This document shows positions 55,101-64,000 of a stretch of 64,000 nt of DNA, in pieces. The stretch is from Halomonas denitrificans (GTDB lineage: Bacteria > Pseudomonadota > Gammaproteobacteria > Pseudomonadales > Halomonadaceae): assembly GCF_003056305.1 (NCBI RefSeq), contig NZ_PYVX01000001.1:1240001-1304000 (forward strand). Reading direction: 5' to 3'. The notes beneath the pieces are model-generated. The model was given only the letters and a program-made list of their open reading frames with translations. It was not told where the DNA came from and made no database searches. Both the position numbers and the translations under genes were made by a program. Position 1 is the stretch's first letter. Every line of letters begins with the position of its first letter.

Positions 55101-56590
55101 CCGGAGAGCACCGCCATGGGCGTGTCGTCGCCCATCGAGCCCACGGCCTCCTGACCGCTCTCGGCCAGCGGGCGCAGCACCTGGTCGCGCTCCTCGAAGC
55201 TGACCTGGAACATCTTCTGCTGGGCGAGCAGAGCGTCGGCGTCCATGGCGTGGAAGCTGGCGAGCTCGGTCAGCGCCGACTCAAGATATTGGGCCTCCTG
55301 CTTCAGCCAGCGCTTGTAGGGATAGGCGGCCTTGAGGCGCTGGTCGATGTCGGAGGTATGCAGCACCTCGCCGGTCTCGGTGTCCACGGCGAGGATCTGG
55401 CCGGGGCCGACCCGCCCCTTGGCGACCACGTCCTCGGGGCGGTAGCCGTAGGTGCCGATCTCGGAGGCCAGGGTGATATAGCCGTTCTTGGTGATCACCC
55501 AGCGCGCCGGGCGCAGGCCGTTGCGGTCGAGCATGCAGACCGCCTGGCGGCCATCGGTCATCACCACGCCGGCCGGGCCGTCCCAGGGCTCCATGTGCAT
55601 GGAGTTGTACTCGTAGAAGGCGCGCAGGTCGGCGTCCATCAGCTCGACGTTCTGCCAGGCCGGCGGCACCATCATGCGCACCGCGCGATGCAGCTCCATG
55701 CCGCCGGTCAACAGCACCTCGAGCATGTTGTCCATGCTGGAGGAGTCGGAGCCGGTGGTGTTGACGATCTCGTCGAGCTCGGTGATCTCCGGCAGCCGCT
55801 CGCTCAGGAAGTTCTCCTTGCGGGAGTTTGCCCAGCCGCGGTTGGCCTCGACGGTATTGATCTCGCCGTTGTGGGCCAGCAGGCGGAACGGCTGGGCCAG
55901 CGGCCAGCGCGGCGCGGTGTTGGTGGAGAAGCGCTGGTGGAAGACGCAGATCGCGGTCTCGAGGCGCGCATCGCCCAGGTCACGATAGAAGGCGGGCAGG
56001 TCCACCGGCATCACCAGCCCCTTGTAGGAGACGACCTCGGCGGAGAGCGAGCAGACGTAGAAGTCCGGCTCGTCGCGCAGCGCCTCCTCGGCGCGGCGGC
56101 GCGCCATGAAGAGATCGACGTCGAAGGCGTCGCCCGTGGTCTCGCCGGGCTCGACGAACAGCTGGCGGATGCGCGGCAGGCAGTCCAGCGCCATGGGACC
56201 ACAGACGCTGGGGTCCACCGGGACCTCGCGCCAACCGGCCACTCGCAGGCCGCGGGCCTCGAGCTCGGCGACGAGGGTCTCGCGCCCGTGGGCCTCGCGG
56301 GCATCGTCATCAGGCAGGAAGACCGCGCCGACCGCATAGCGCTCGCCCAGCGTCACGCCCAGCGACTCCTTCGCCACCTCGCGCATGAAGGCATCCGGCA
56401 TCTGCAGCAGCAGCCCGCAGCCGTCACCGGTCTTGCCGTCGGCGGCGATGCCGCCACGGTGGGTCATGCAGGTCAGGGACTCGATGGCGGTCTTGAGCAG
56501 GTCGTGACTGGCCTGGCCCTCCATGTGGGCGATCAGGCCGAAGCCGCAGTTGTCACGGAACTCGCCGGGCTGATGGAGACCTCTGTTCAT
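52142..56590 (-). CDS. gltB: Glutamate synthase (NADPH), large (alpha) subunit
   Basis: 1482-aa amidotransferase/FMN subunit that makes two glutamates from glutamine and 2-oxoglutarate. The N-terminal nucleophile is Cys15 in [16 protein letters not shown], so a propeptide of 14 residues is expected to be removed. The FMN domain contains [69 protein letters not shown], and the 3Fe-4S Cys cluster is [19 protein letters not shown]. The C-terminal beta-helix (GXXG repeats such as [12 protein letters not shown]) is present. Very long antisense open frames over it are codon-bias shadows. Confidence 0.97.
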   Translation of the reverse strand: MNRGLHQPGEFRDNCGFGLIAHMEGQASHDLLKTAIESLTCMTHRGGIAADGKTGDGCGLLLQMPDAFMREVAKESLGVTLGERYAVGAVFLPDDDAREAHGRETLVAELEARGLRVAGWREVPVDPSVCGPMALDCLPRIRQLFVEPGETTGDAFDVDLFMARRRAEEALRDEPDFYVCSLSAEVVSYKGLVMPVDLPAFYRDLGDARLETAICVFHQRFSTNTAPRWPLAQPFRLLAHNGEINTVEANRGWANSRKENFLSERLPEITELDEIVNTTGSDSSSMDNMLEVLLTGGMELHRAVRMMVPPAWQNVELMDADLRAFYEYNSMHMEPWDGPAGVVMTDGRQAVCMLDRNGLRPARWVITKNGYITLASEIGTYGYRPEDVVAKGRVGPGQILAVDTETGEVLHTSDIDQRLKAAYPYKRWLKQEAQYLESALTELASFHAMDADALLAQQKMFQVSFEERDQVLRPLAESGQEAVGSMGDDTPMAVLSGKQRLLTDYFRQKFAQVTNPAIDPLREAIVMSLETCIGAERNVFKATPEHAHRIILTTPVLSPRKFAALIHQDDPAFTSQVLSLGYDPQEVGLKGAIHALCRRAEQAVHDGKVILVLSDAELGKGLLPIHAALAVGAVHHHLGRLALRPRCNIVVETGYARDAHQMAVLFGVGATAVFPWLAYQVMADMHHSGELVGNPADARENYRKGLQKGLYKILSKMGISTLASYRGSQLFEAVGLASEVVDLCFTGMASRIEGTGFSELQLQQELLGREAWTPRKGIAQGGLMKYVHGHEYHAYNPDVVTALQEAVQEGDYAKWKKFARLVNERDPATLRDLLALKPAAEPLPLEEVEAVEDLLPRFDSAGMSLGALSPEAHEALAQAMNEAGGRSNSGEGGEDPARYGTIRSSKIKQIASGRFGVTPAYLVNAEVLQIKVAQGAKPGEGGQLPGGKVNELIARLRYSVPGVTLISPPPHHDIYSIEDLAQLIFDLKQVNPDAQVSVKLVSEPGIGTIATGVAKAYADLITVSGYDGGTAASPLTSIKHAGSPWELGLPEVHQALRINGLRDKIRLQTDGGLKTGLDVVKAAILGAESFGFGTAPMVALGCKYLRICHLNNCATGVATQMQYLRDEHFRGTVDMVKHYFRFIAEEVRELMALLGVRKLTDLIGRTDLLEVLEGVTASQRRLDLSGLLGNDFVPEDAPQFCRVNRNVPHDPGAKNQEVLEALAEAIEAKSGGEFDFTITNCDRSVGALISGAIAKRYGEAGLEEAPVTARFTGVAGQSFGVFNARGLHLYLEGDANDYVGKGMNGGRVVIVPPAGSAFESHETAIIGNTCLYGATGGKLFAAGTAGERFAVRNSGAHAVIEGAGDHCGEYMTGGMVCVLGEVGVNFGAGMTGGFAYVLDEDRTFVDKYNHELVEIHRVNTEAMEAYRRHLREVIEEFVAETDSERGKAILEDFSDFVRHFWLVKPKAASLSSLLAESRRRPE

Positions 56591-56977
56591 GGGCGTGCCT
56601 CGGGTTGAATGGTTTCTTTGTCAGTCATCTCATGATATGTTTATTGGTTTTTCTTTTTTCATGTCGCTCCCGCGAGGGGCGAGGACTGCTCTGCAAAAGG
56701 CCGACCAGCATAGCCAGAGGCGCGCCCCTCGCGCAATCGGCCGCCCCCGACCACTCCCTCAAAACCGCCGGCAAATCCGTCACTTGCACGGCACCCCTGG
56801 CAAAAAAACTCGCTAACTCAAAGGCTTGCAAAGCGGCACAACGCTCCGTCAACGGAGTCTGACCATCATTAGACTTTAGTCGAACCAACCCTGGATTATC
56901 CATGCCGATCCGGCATGAGGCATGCGAATAGCTTAGAAGATGCGCCGCCCGGGACCTCGGCGCGGCCCGGACACGAC
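56591..56977. other. Long gene-free leader between gltB and aroB
   Basis: 387 bp with no credible protein. An AT-rich patch (56637-56663) lies near gltB. Short dyads occur: CTCCGT-CA-ACGGAG (56844-56857) and CATGCCG-ATC-CGGCATG (56901-56917). The gltBD promoter and any nitrogen-related operator must be here, but I could not assign -35/-10 hexamers with confidence. Confidence 0.4.
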
Positions 56978-57001
56978 GACGCCCGCACTAGGGCGGGCGT
57001 C
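56978..57001 (-). terminator. Terminator after aroB
   Basis: GACGCCCGC (56978-56986), 6-nt loop, GCGGGCGTC (56993-57001), 62 bp past the aroB stop. The downstream tail GTCGTGTCC is poor in T. It shares 14 bp, GACACGACGACGCC, with the fdxA terminator. Confidence 0.6.
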
Positions 57002-57062
57002 GAAGGAACGGGCTGGGAGATGAGGCCGTCTCGAGGCGTCGACCTCGGGCACCGGCGACGGT

Positions 57063-58169
57063 TCAGCGGCGAGGGAAGGCCTCGAGGAGCACGGCCAGGG
57101 TCTGCGGCGGCGTCTCGTCGTGGATGCAGGCATCGCCCAGGGCGCGCAGCAGGATGAGCCGCAGGCGGCTGTCGAGGTTCTTCTTGTCCAGGCGCATGAT
57201 GGCGAGGAAGTCGTCCACCCCCATCTCGGCCGGCGCCGCCAGCGGCAGGCCGGCGGCCTCGATGAGCGTCCGCACGCGGGCCACCTCGGCCTCACCGAGC
57301 CAGCCCAGGCGACACGACAACTCGGCGGCCATCAGCATGCCGACGCCGACGGCCTCGCCGTGAAGCCAGTGCCCGTAGCCCTGGTGGGCCTCGATGGCAT
57401 GCCCGAAGGTGTGGCCCAGGTTGAGCAGCGCCCTCACCCCCTGCTCGGTCTCGTCCTCGGCGACGATCTCGGCCTTGAGCGCGCAGCTGCGCTCGATGGC
57501 GCGGGTCAGGGCGGCGGCATCGAGACCCCGCAGCGCCGACATCTCGGCCTCGAGCCAGGCCAGGAAGTCGGCGTCGCGGATCAGCCCGTACTTGATCACC
57601 TCGGCGAGCCCCGCCGAGAGCTCGCGGGGCGGCAGCGTCGTCAGGGTGTCGGTATCGATCAGCACCGCCCGGGGCTGCCAGAAGGCGCCGATCATGTTCT
57701 TGCCGCGGGGGTGGTTGACGCCGGTCTTGCCGCCGACCGAGGAGTCGACCTGCGCGAGCAGGGTAGTCGGCACCTGCACGAAGGCCACGCCGCGCTGGTA
57801 GCAGGCGGCGGCGAAGCCGACCATGTCACCGGTCACCCCGCCGCCCAGGGCGATCAGAGTGCAGCGGCGATTGAAGCCGGCGGCCAGCAGGGCATCCCAG
57901 ATCCGCTCCACGTGGGACAGCGTCTTGGTGGCCTCACCATCGGGCAGCACCAGGCTGCGCACCTCGAGATCGCCGGGAAGCCCCCGGGTCAGGGTCTCGA
58001 GATAGAGCGGCGCCACCGTCTCGTTGGTGACCACCATGACCTGGCGACCGGCCAGGTGCGGCGTCAGCCACTGCGGGTCGCCCAGCAGGCCGGGGCCGAT
58101 GTGGATGGGGTAGCTGCGATCGCCCAGCGCCACCTCGAGGGTGGACGGGGCAGCGGAGGACTCGGTCAT
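57063..58169 (-). CDS. aroB: 3-dehydroquinate synthase
   Basis: 368-aa NAD+/metal-dependent enzyme of the shikimate pathway, cyclising DAHP. Typical blocks: [91 protein letters not shown], and the metal ligands in [13 protein letters not shown] and [15 protein letters not shown] 58169 (MTESSAAPS) lies 5 bp after the aroK stop; an in-frame ATG at 58187 would overlap aroK. Confidence 0.96.
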   Translation of the reverse strand: MTESSAAPSTLEVALGDRSYPIHIGPGLLGDPQWLTPHLAGRQVMVVTNETVAPLYLETLTRGLPGDLEVRSLVLPDGEATKTLSHVERIWDALLAAGFNRRCTLIALGGGVTGDMVGFAAACYQRGVAFVQVPTTLLAQVDSSVGGKTGVNHPRGKNMIGAFWQPRAVLIDTDTLTTLPPRELSAGLAEVIKYGLIRDADFLAWLEAEMSALRGLDAAALTRAIERSCALKAEIVAEDETEQGVRALLNLGHTFGHAIEAHQGYGHWLHGEAVGVGMLMAAELSCRLGWLGEAEVARVRTLIEAAGLPLAAPAEMGVDDFLAIMRLDKKNLDSRLRLILLRALGDACIHDETPPQTLAVLLEAFPRR

Positions 58170-58174
58170 GGGGC

Positions 58175-58717
58175 TCAGGCCTTGCATTGCAGGGGATCGA
58201 CCAGGCGCGTCACGCGCCGCACGATCTCGTTGACCACGGCCCGCGGGCCGCGCCGGTCGGTGCGCACCACCACGTCGGCGGTGGCGCGATAGAGGGGGTC
58301 GCGCAGCGCGAACATGTCGCGCAGCACGGCCTCCTTGTCGGGACGCTGCAGCAGCGGCCGATTGCGATCCTTGGCGGTCCGACGCAGCTGCTGCTCCACG
58401 GTGGTGAGCAGGTAGATCACGGTGCCGCTCTCGCGCAGCACCCGGCGATTCTCCTCGCGCAGCACGGCCCCGCCCCCGGTCGCGATGACCACGTTCTCGT
58501 AGTGCGTCAGCTCGCGGATCATCTGGGTCTCGCGATCGCGAAAGCCCGCCTCGCCCTCGACGTCGAAGATCCAGGGGATGTCGGCACCGCAGCGCGCCTG
58601 GATCTCATGATCCGTGTCGTAGAACTCACGTGACAGTTCGGCCGCCAGAAGGCGGCCGATGGTGCTCTTGCCGGCCCCCATGGGGCCGATCAGTATCAGG
58701 TTGGGAAGTGCCTGCAT
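58175..58717 (-). CDS. aroK: Shikimate kinase
   Basis: 180-aa nucleoside-kinase-fold enzyme phosphorylating shikimate. Walker A is [17 protein letters not shown], the shikimate-binding Asp pair is FYDTDHEIQ, the Arg site is [20 protein letters not shown] is the GGGA motif and RPLL lies in the lid. Start ATG 58717 shares one base with the pilQ stop, so aroK is coupled to the pil operon. Confidence 0.96.
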   Translation of the reverse strand: MQALPNLILIGPMGAGKSTIGRLLAAELSREFYDTDHEIQARCGADIPWIFDVEGEAGFRDRETQMIRELTHYENVVIATGGGAVLREENRRVLRESGTVIYLLTTVEQQLRRTAKDRNRPLLQRPDKEAVLRDMFALRDPLYRATADVVVRTDRRGPRAVVNEIVRRVTRLVDPLQCKA

Positions 58718-60774
58718 CAGCGAATGGCCAGGTTGTCGTCCAGTATTCGGGGCGTGATGAATACCAGCAACTCTACCTTATCATTGGTGTTCTCGGTATA
58801 GCGGAACAGGTTCCCCAGCACCGGCAGGTCACCCAGGAAAGGCGTCTTGAGCAAACTCCGCACTTCTTCTGTCGTGAGGATACCGCCCAGCACCACGGTC
58901 TCGCCGTTGTCCACCAGCACCTGGGTCTGGATCTCGTTGGTGTCGATGGAGGGCACGCCGTTGAAGAGCTCACCCACCGTATCGTTGTTGATCACCAGGT
59001 CCATGATGATGCGGTTGTCCGGGGTGATCTGCGGCGTCACCTCCAGCGCCAGCACCGCCTCCTCGAACTCGACGTTGGTGGCCCCGCTGGAAGCAGCCTC
59101 CTGATAGGGGATCTGGGTACCCTGCTTGATGATCGCCGTGCTCTGGTTGGCGGTGATCACCCGCGGCTGGGAGATCGTCTGACTCTTACCCTCGCTCTCC
59201 AGGGCGCGCAGCTCCAGGTCCAGGAGGATATCGCCGGAGAGGTAGCCAAAGCTGAAGGCGGTGGACGATGCGGCGCTGCCGCCCATGTCCACGGTCAGGC
59301 CACCGTTGTCCACGCTGCCGTCGGCGGCCCCGGCGACATCGAAGCGGCCATCGCCGATGCGGTCGGGGGAAGAGAGCCCCCAGTTGATCCCGAGCTCCCG
59401 GGTAGCGCTGTCCCGGGCGATGACGATGCGCGCCTCGATCTGCACCTGGCGCACGGCGATATCCAGGCGATCCAGGGTGGCCATGATGGTATCGATCTGC
59501 TCGGCGGTATCCTGCACCAACAGGGTGTTGGTCCGAGGGTCGACGGCGACCCGACCGCGATCAGTCAGCAGCCCGAAGCCGCTCGCGTCTTGCAGCAAGG
59601 CGGCCAGGTCGGAGGCCTTGGCGTACTTCACCTGGATGTACTCGGTCTCCAGCGGCGCCAGGGTCTCCAGCTGCTCGCGGGACTCCAGCTCCTGGCGCTC
59701 CAGATTGGCCAGCTCCGCGGCCGGCGCCACCACGATGACGTTGCCCTCCTGGCGACTGGCGAGGCCGTGGCTCTTGAGCACCAGGTCCAGGGCCTGGTCC
59801 CAGGGCACGTCCTGCAGGTTGAGAGTGACCCGCCCGGTGACGCTGTCGCTGGCCACCAGGTTGAGGCCGGTGAAGTCGGCGATGATCGCCAGCACCGAGC
59901 GCACCTCGATGTCCTGGAAGTTCAGGGTGATACGCTCGCCGGTATAGGGGAACTGCTCACGGACGCGCTCCTCCTGCTGGGCCTGGGTGACCGGCTCGGC
60001 CTCGATCACCAGCTGGCGACCCGTCTGGGTGGAGAGCATGGCGAAGCGCCCTTCGCCCTGGATGTCCAGGGTCACGCCGTCGCGCCCGACGCGGGGAGTG
60101 ACGCGCTTGAGCGGGGTGCCGAAGTCGCTGACGTCATAGACCTGATCCAGGGAGGCTGGCAGCCGGACCTCGCGCAGCTCGGCGACGATGCGCTGGCCGC
60201 TCTCGCGCACCCGGGCATCCACGCCTGAGCGGTCGAAGGTGACGACCAGTCGCCCCGCGCCACCATCGCCGCGACGGAAGTCGATGTCCTGAATGCTCGG
60301 CTGGCTATAGGCCTGGGTCGATGGCGTCGATGCCCGGGTCGACGATGCCACCGTCCGCGAGGCGTCCGCCGAGGGGGCCGCGACCGGCTGGGCGGCCGCG
60401 CCGCCGATGGCGAGCAGCAGGCGATCGCCCTGCTGGCGGGTGTTGTAGGGCAAGGGGCCTTCCAGCTCGAAGACCAGCCGCGTGCGGGACCCCGCCTCCA
60501 GGGCCGTGACCCGCTCGACCCCGCCCATGCCGAGCTCCTCGCGGCGCCGCTCCAGGGCGCTGGTCGTGTCCATCAGGTCGATGGTCAGCCGGGCCGGCTC
60601 GTCGAGACGATAGCCACGCACCTCGGGCACCGGCCCGCTGAAGTCCAGCTCCACCTCCAGCGCCCCGTCCGCCCCCTGGCGGAAGGCAAGATCAGTGAGG
60701 GTGGAGGCCGCCGAGGCGGCCGTGGAGACCGCCAGCAGCGCCACGATAGCGAGACCACGAATCATCGGTTGCAT
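58717..60774 (-). CDS. pilQ: Type IV pilus secretin PilQ
   Basis: 685-aa outer-membrane channel through which type IV pili extend. Signal peptide [22 protein letters not shown]; two AMIN domains (about 25-130 and 160-270) that bind peptidoglycan; then the STN/N0 domain ([26 protein letters not shown]), an N1/NolW domain ([29 protein letters not shown]), and the secretin core with [20 protein letters not shown] and the final [14 protein letters not shown] 60774 has AAGGGAA 4-10 nt upstream. Last gene of pilMNOPQ before aroK. Confidence 0.96.
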   Translation of the reverse strand: MQPMIRGLAIVALLAVSTAASAASTLTDLAFRQGADGALEVELDFSGPVPEVRGYRLDEPARLTIDLMDTTSALERRREELGMGGVERVTALEAGSRTRLVFELEGPLPYNTRQQGDRLLLAIGGAAAQPVAAPSADASRTVASSTRASTPSTQAYSQPSIQDIDFRRGDGGAGRLVVTFDRSGVDARVRESGQRIVAELREVRLPASLDQVYDVSDFGTPLKRVTPRVGRDGVTLDIQGEGRFAMLSTQTGRQLVIEAEPVTQAQQEERVREQFPYTGERITLNFQDIEVRSVLAIIADFTGLNLVASDSVTGRVTLNLQDVPWDQALDLVLKSHGLASRQEGNVIVVAPAAELANLERQELESREQLETLAPLETEYIQVKYAKASDLAALLQDASGFGLLTDRGRVAVDPRTNTLLVQDTAEQIDTIMATLDRLDIAVRQVQIEARIVIARDSATRELGINWGLSSPDRIGDGRFDVAGAADGSVDNGGLTVDMGGSAASSTAFSFGYLSGDILLDLELRALESEGKSQTISQPRVITANQSTAIIKQGTQIPYQEAASSGATNVEFEEAVLALEVTPQITPDNRIIMDLVINNDTVGELFNGVPSIDTNEIQTQVLVDNGETVVLGGILTTEEVRSLLKTPFLGDLPVLGNLFRYTENTNDKVELLVFITPRILDDNLAIR

Positions 60775-60835
60775 TGTTCCCTTCCCCCTACGGGCCACCA
60801 CCGCCCCCTGCCAGGCGGCATGGCCTCCTTGTTGT

Positions 60836-61369
60836 CTAGTCGTCGAGCGCGAGCTGAGTGCTGCGCTCGATCCAGCCACCCCGCCCCGTGGGCACGATCT
60901 CCACCAGCTGCACCGTGGTATCGGTGATGCCGATGATACGACCGAAGTCGGACCCCATATGGTTGCCGGTACGCAGCCGATGGACCTTGCCGTCGGGCGC
61001 CTTGATCAGCGCCGAAGGCTGCCCGCCGACCTTGAGGGTGCCCACCAGCTCGAGCCGACCCAGGTCATAGGCCTCCAGCGGCTCACGGGGACGCGTCTCG
61101 TCCGGCGCCAGGTCGCTGTCCTCGCCTCCGCCGCCAGGCAGCGCCTCGGGTTCCGGCAGACGCGCCTGGAAGGGGCTGCGCTCGTCGGCGAAGTAGTAAT
61201 CCACCGATTCGTAAGTCGGCAGGGGCGGCACCGGCTCCAGGTCCACCTTCCCCGGATTGGCGCGCATCGCCTCCATCTCCTGCTCGAGACTCGCCAGGTT
61301 GGCGTCACGGCAGGCGCCAAGCGCAAGGGGCAACACCAGCCAGGCGACTCGGGTCCACCAGCGACTCAT
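60836..61369 (-). CDS. pilP: Type IV pilus assembly lipoprotein PilP
   Basis: 177-aa inner-membrane lipoprotein that links PilNO to PilQ. The lipobox is LALGAC, with Cys20 lipidated. The C-terminal beta-sandwich has PLEAYDLGRLELVGTLKVGGQPSALIKAPDGKVHRLRTGNHMG, the family core. ATG 61369 overlaps the pilO stop (ATGA). The PilQ start follows after 61 bp. Confidence 0.94.
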   Translation of the reverse strand: MSRWWTRVAWLVLPLALGACRDANLASLEQEMEAMRANPGKVDLEPVPPLPTYESVDYYFADERSPFQARLPEPEALPGGGGEDSDLAPDETRPREPLEAYDLGRLELVGTLKVGGQPSALIKAPDGKVHRLRTGNHMGSDFGRIIGITDTTVQLVEIVPTGRGGWIERSTQLALDD

Positions 61370-61998
61370 GGCGCCTCCTCCTCGACCACTTCCTGAGGCG
61401 GCCGATAGCTGTAGGTGCGGGCCAGCATCGACAGCTGCAGCCGGTTGCGCCCGTCGGTGGGCGCCAGGCTGAAATCGTGCTGGGTCACGATGCGCGGCAG
61501 ATCGGCCACGCTGGAGATGAAGGAGGCGACGCGGTGATAGTCGCCCTGCACCCGGATATCGAAGGGGCGCTCGACGTAGAACTCCCGGGGCACCGGGCTG
61601 CGCAGGCGGATGAAGTCGATGGAGAGCTGGTTATCGAGTGCCGCCTCGCTGATGTCGTCGATCAGCGAGGGGATCTCGGCCCCCCCGGGGAGCATCGCCA
61701 CCAGCGCCGACAGGCGCTCATCGAGCTCCTCGACCTGCTCGCGCAGCGCTGGCAGGTTGGCGGCCTGGGCCGACTTGCTGCGGTAATCGCGCAGCAGGCG
61801 CTGCTCCTCGCGCTGCGCCTGCTCGAGCGCCTCGACCTTCGGCGCGGCGAGGTACCAGTACATGCCGGCGACGGTCAGGCCGACGACCAGCACGCAGCAG
61901 ATCAGCTGCAGCAGGAAGGGCCAGCTGCCGGACTCCTTGACGTCCAGCTCCCCCCAGTCCATGTCGCGAAGACGACGCACTTCGGTGGATAGGTTCAT
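61366..61998 (-). CDS. pilO: Type IV pilus alignment protein PilO
   Basis: 210-aa bitopic inner-membrane protein: short cytoplasmic N-terminus (LRDMDWGELDVKESGSWP), one transmembrane helix (LQLICCVLVVGLTVAGMYWYL), a coiled coil (about 50-95) and a ferredoxin-like periplasmic domain. It heterodimerises with PilN. ATG 61998 overlaps the pilN stop by 4 nt. Confidence 0.94.
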   Translation of the reverse strand: MNLSTEVRRLRDMDWGELDVKESGSWPFLLQLICCVLVVGLTVAGMYWYLAAPKVEALEQAQREEQRLLRDYRSKSAQAANLPALREQVEELDERLSALVAMLPGGAEIPSLIDDISEAALDNQLSIDFIRLRSPVPREFYVERPFDIRVQGDYHRVASFISSVADLPRIVTQHDFSLAPTDGRNRLQLSMLARTYSYRPPQEVVEEEAP

Positions 61999-62576
61999 GG
62001 CGCCTCCGTGCCTGCCGCATCCTCGACACCTTCCGTGCCGGGCATGTGCTGGTTGACGCTGAGATTGAAGCGGCGCATCTCGTCCTCGGCGCTCTCCACC
62101 TCGGAGAGCACCGGCACGTCGAAGACCGGTGAGGCCTCCAGCTGGCGAAGCTGCTCGGAGACACGGCTATTGTCCTCGGCCAGGCCGGTCAGCCGCAGCT
62201 GATCTCCCTGGCGGCTGAGCGAGGAGTAGTAGACCCCCTCCTCCAGGCTGTCGACCAGGGCATTGAAGACATGCACCGTCTGCGGACGCCCGACCTGAAG
62301 CCGCTCGAAGACCTCGATCTGGCGGTTCAGGGAGGCGATCTGCTCCTCGTACTGGCTCACCGCGCGGATATCGCGATCCAGCTCGGCGGTCCTGGCCTTG
62401 ATCAGCTGCTGGCGCTGCTGCTGATCCTCGAGGCGCTGATCGAGGTACCAGGTCATGCCGTAGCCGACGCCCAGGCCGACCAGCGCGCTCAGCACGATGG
62501 CCGTGGCGAACCGCTTGCCGCGACGGGCACGCATCTCCTCCCGCCAGGGGAGCAGGTTGATCTCGATGGTCGTCAT
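61995..62576 (-). CDS. pilN: Type IV pilus alignment protein PilN
   Basis: 193-aa bitopic partner of PilO. The N-terminus INLLPWREEMRARRGKRFA is the conserved PilM-binding motif. One transmembrane helix (IVLSALVGLGVGYGMTWYL) and a periplasmic coiled coil plus fold follow. The C-terminus is a short acidic, Ala/Gly/Thr tail. ATG 62576 overlaps the pilM stop by 4 nt. Confidence 0.95.
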   Translation of the reverse strand: MTTIEINLLPWREEMRARRGKRFATAIVLSALVGLGVGYGMTWYLDQRLEDQQQRQQLIKARTAELDRDIRAVSQYEEQIASLNRQIEVFERLQVGRPQTVHVFNALVDSLEEGVYYSSLSRQGDQLRLTGLAEDNSRVSEQLRQLEASPVFDVPVLSEVESAEDEMRRFNLSVNQHMPGTEGVEDAAGTEAP

Positions 62577-63634
62577 TTGCCTACCCTCATCGCCAGGCCG
62601 CAGGCCGTGAGCATGGCCGGGGCGTCACCGGCCAGGGTCGGGACGTCGATGCGGGCGCTCACCTTCATGCGGCGGAAGGGATTGGCGATCACCACCTCCA
62701 TGCCGCTTTCCTCGGCCAGCCGCTCGGCCAGGCCCGGCAGCACGCTGGTGCCGCCCGCCAGGATCATGCGCCGCACCTCCTGCTTGCGCCCGGCGGTGTA
62801 GTAGAGCTGCAGCGAGCGCCCCACCTGCTGCACCAGGGTATCGAGGAAGGGATCCAGCACGCTGCGCTGGTAGTCGTCGGGCAGGCCGCCCCGCTTCTTG
62901 GCCAGCCCCGCCTCCTCGAGGGTCAGCCCGTAGCGGTTGCGGATCTCGTCGGTCAGCTGGCGGCCGCCGAACACGGTGTCGCGGCTGTAGGTGACACGGC
63001 CGTCGCGCAGCACGTGGAAGGCGTTCATGGTGGCGCCGATATCGACCAGCGCCACACACTCCTGCTCGCCGCCCTCCGACGGCAGCTGGTGGCGCAGCTC
63101 CTGGAAGGCGCGCTCCATGGCGAAGGTCTCGACATCGACGGCGGCCGGGGTGAGCCCGGCCTGCAGCACCGCCTCGGTCAGCTGGTTGACGTCCTGCTGG
63201 CGGCAGGCCACCAGCAGCACGTCCTGCTGGTCACCGTAGCGCGAGTTGAGGCCGAGGCGCTGGAAGTCGAAGGCGACCTCATTGAACGGAAAGGGGATAT
63301 GGCGGTCGGACTCGAGCTGGATGCGGGTCTCGATCTCGCCGTCGTCGAGCGAGGCAGGAAACGACAGCGTCTTGGTGATGGCCGCGCCGGCCGGCACGGC
63401 CACCGCTGCATTGCGCGTACTGGGGCGCGCGTGGTCCACGGCGCGCCTGAGGGCGTCCACCACGGCCGGCATGTCGCGAATCCGCCGCTCCACCACGGCG
63501 CCCTCGCGCAGCGGGCGCACGGCGTAGCTTTCCACCTGATAGTGGCCACCCGCGCGCTTCAGTTCGATGACCTTGACGGTAGCCGAGGTGATATCGACAC
63601 CGATCAGTCCCTTACCGGGTGCTCTCAGTCGCAT
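62573..63634 (-). CDS. pilM: Type IV pilus assembly ATPase-like protein PilM
   Basis: 353-aa cytoplasmic actin-fold protein that docks on PilN. It opens GLIGVDITSATVKVIELKR, the phosphate-1 loop; CVALVDIGATMNAFHVLRDGRVTYSRDTVFGGRQLTDEI is the phosphate-2 region and MILAGGTSVLPGLAERLAEE the adenosine loop. First gene of pilMNOPQ, divergent from mrcA across 265 bp, a conserved gammaproteobacterial arrangement. Confidence 0.95.
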   Translation of the reverse strand: MRLRAPGKGLIGVDITSATVKVIELKRAGGHYQVESYAVRPLREGAVVERRIRDMPAVVDALRRAVDHARPSTRNAAVAVPAGAAITKTLSFPASLDDGEIETRIQLESDRHIPFPFNEVAFDFQRLGLNSRYGDQQDVLLVACRQQDVNQLTEAVLQAGLTPAAVDVETFAMERAFQELRHQLPSEGGEQECVALVDIGATMNAFHVLRDGRVTYSRDTVFGGRQLTDEIRNRYGLTLEEAGLAKKRGGLPDDYQRSVLDPFLDTLVQQVGRSLQLYYTAGRKQEVRRMILAGGTSVLPGLAERLAEESGMEVVIANPFRRMKVSARIDVPTLAGDAPAMLTACGLAMRVGK

Positions 63635-63899
63635 CGTATGTCATGCCCCTGCCTGATCCCTGCGGCGCGCCGCTCATTATAATTGCCCTTTTCAAACCGG
63701 GTCTTTGCGCATGGTGATCGTCATACCCAGGTCCGTAAACGCAGATTACATGATATTTCCGAATCTCACACGATCGACGGTGTCGCCATGCGTCAACGCT
63801 GGTGACCACCCCCTCGGCTTCCTATAATGGCTGCCCCGAGGGAGGGCCACTGCATCGCCACCACTCCGCCCCCGTTCCCAGCATGGATACCGCATTTTC

Positions 63900-64000
63900 A
63901 TGAAGTTTCTCAGAACCCTGGTCGTTTCCATCCTCTGGCTGCTGGTCTCGCTGTCGGCCGCCGGCGTCTTGGGCGTGGTGGGTGCCGCGCTCTACTTCGC
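63900..64000 (+). CDS. mrcA: Penicillin-binding protein 1A, first codons only (cut by window edge)
   Basis: 33 codons starting MKFLRTLVVSILWLLVSLSAAGV, then GVVGAALYF: a short basic N-terminus and one signal-anchor helix, as at the start of class A penicillin-binding proteins. The main support is position: mrcA/ponA lies divergently from pilM in most gammaproteobacteria. No catalytic domain is visible, so identity is inferred. Confidence 0.65.
   Translation, partial: MKFLRTLVVSILWLLVSLSAAGVLGVVGAALYF

Overview
The window looks like core chromosome of a GC-rich gammaproteobacterium, most likely a Halomonas-like member of the Halomonadaceae. This rests on gene order and protein content: the mutS-pncC-recA-recX-alaS-lysC-csrA-tRNA block, pilMNOPQ-aroK-aroB-gltB-gltD, pyrG-kdsA-eno, a complete ccmABCDEFGHI set, Na+-translocating oxaloacetate decarboxylase (oadGAB) and a PutP-type Na+ symporter. 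The family assignment is inference; no 16S rRNA gene is present. Coding density is high and almost every gene belongs to a known family. No transposase, integrase, prophage or CRISPR array was seen.

Layout. 1-6.4 kb: start of argA, a DUF47-pit phosphate transport pair, a CYTH protein, a voltage-gated K+ channel with a zinc-ribbon tail, yciO, rnm and yciI. 6.4-12.7 kb: an intergenic region with a DnaA-box-like inverted repeat and a run of 20 C, then mnmC, yheU, ligA and zipA. 12.9-23.5 kb: smc directly behind the nine-gene cytochrome c maturation operon (transcribed ccmA to ccmI, then smc). 23.5-24.8 kb: a LexA-like autoprotease without a DNA-binding domain, behind a promoter carrying a good LexA box, coupled to yigZ. 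24.8-28.4 kb: oadGAB. 28.4-35.4 kb: dusC, then putP-DUF1989-pxpA-pxpB-pxpC with a divergent LysR regulator. 35.4-46 kb: a 16-bp tandem repeat, two identical tRNA-Arg(ACG) genes and tRNA-Ser(GCT), csrA, lysC, alaS, recX, recA (with its own LexA box), pncC, mutS and fdxA. 46.1-46.5 kb: a non-coding region that reads as a CsrB/RsmZ-type CsrA-sponge RNA with a GacA-box-like element upstream. 46.6-64 kb: eno, kdsA, pyrG, gltD, gltB, aroB, aroK, pilQPONM and the first codons of a divergent mrcA-like gene.

How the parts connect. Two regulatory themes recur. One is SOS: recA and the headless LexA-like gene both have CTGT-N8-ACAG operators. The other is Gac/Rsm: csrA and a probable antagonist RNA lie about 10 kb apart, the RNA beside fdxA as rsmZ is in Pseudomonas. 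The least conventional findings are the SOS-controlled headless LexA-like protein and the sponge RNA; the poly-C tract and the 16-bp repeat are candidate hypervariable sites. The rest is conserved housekeeping.
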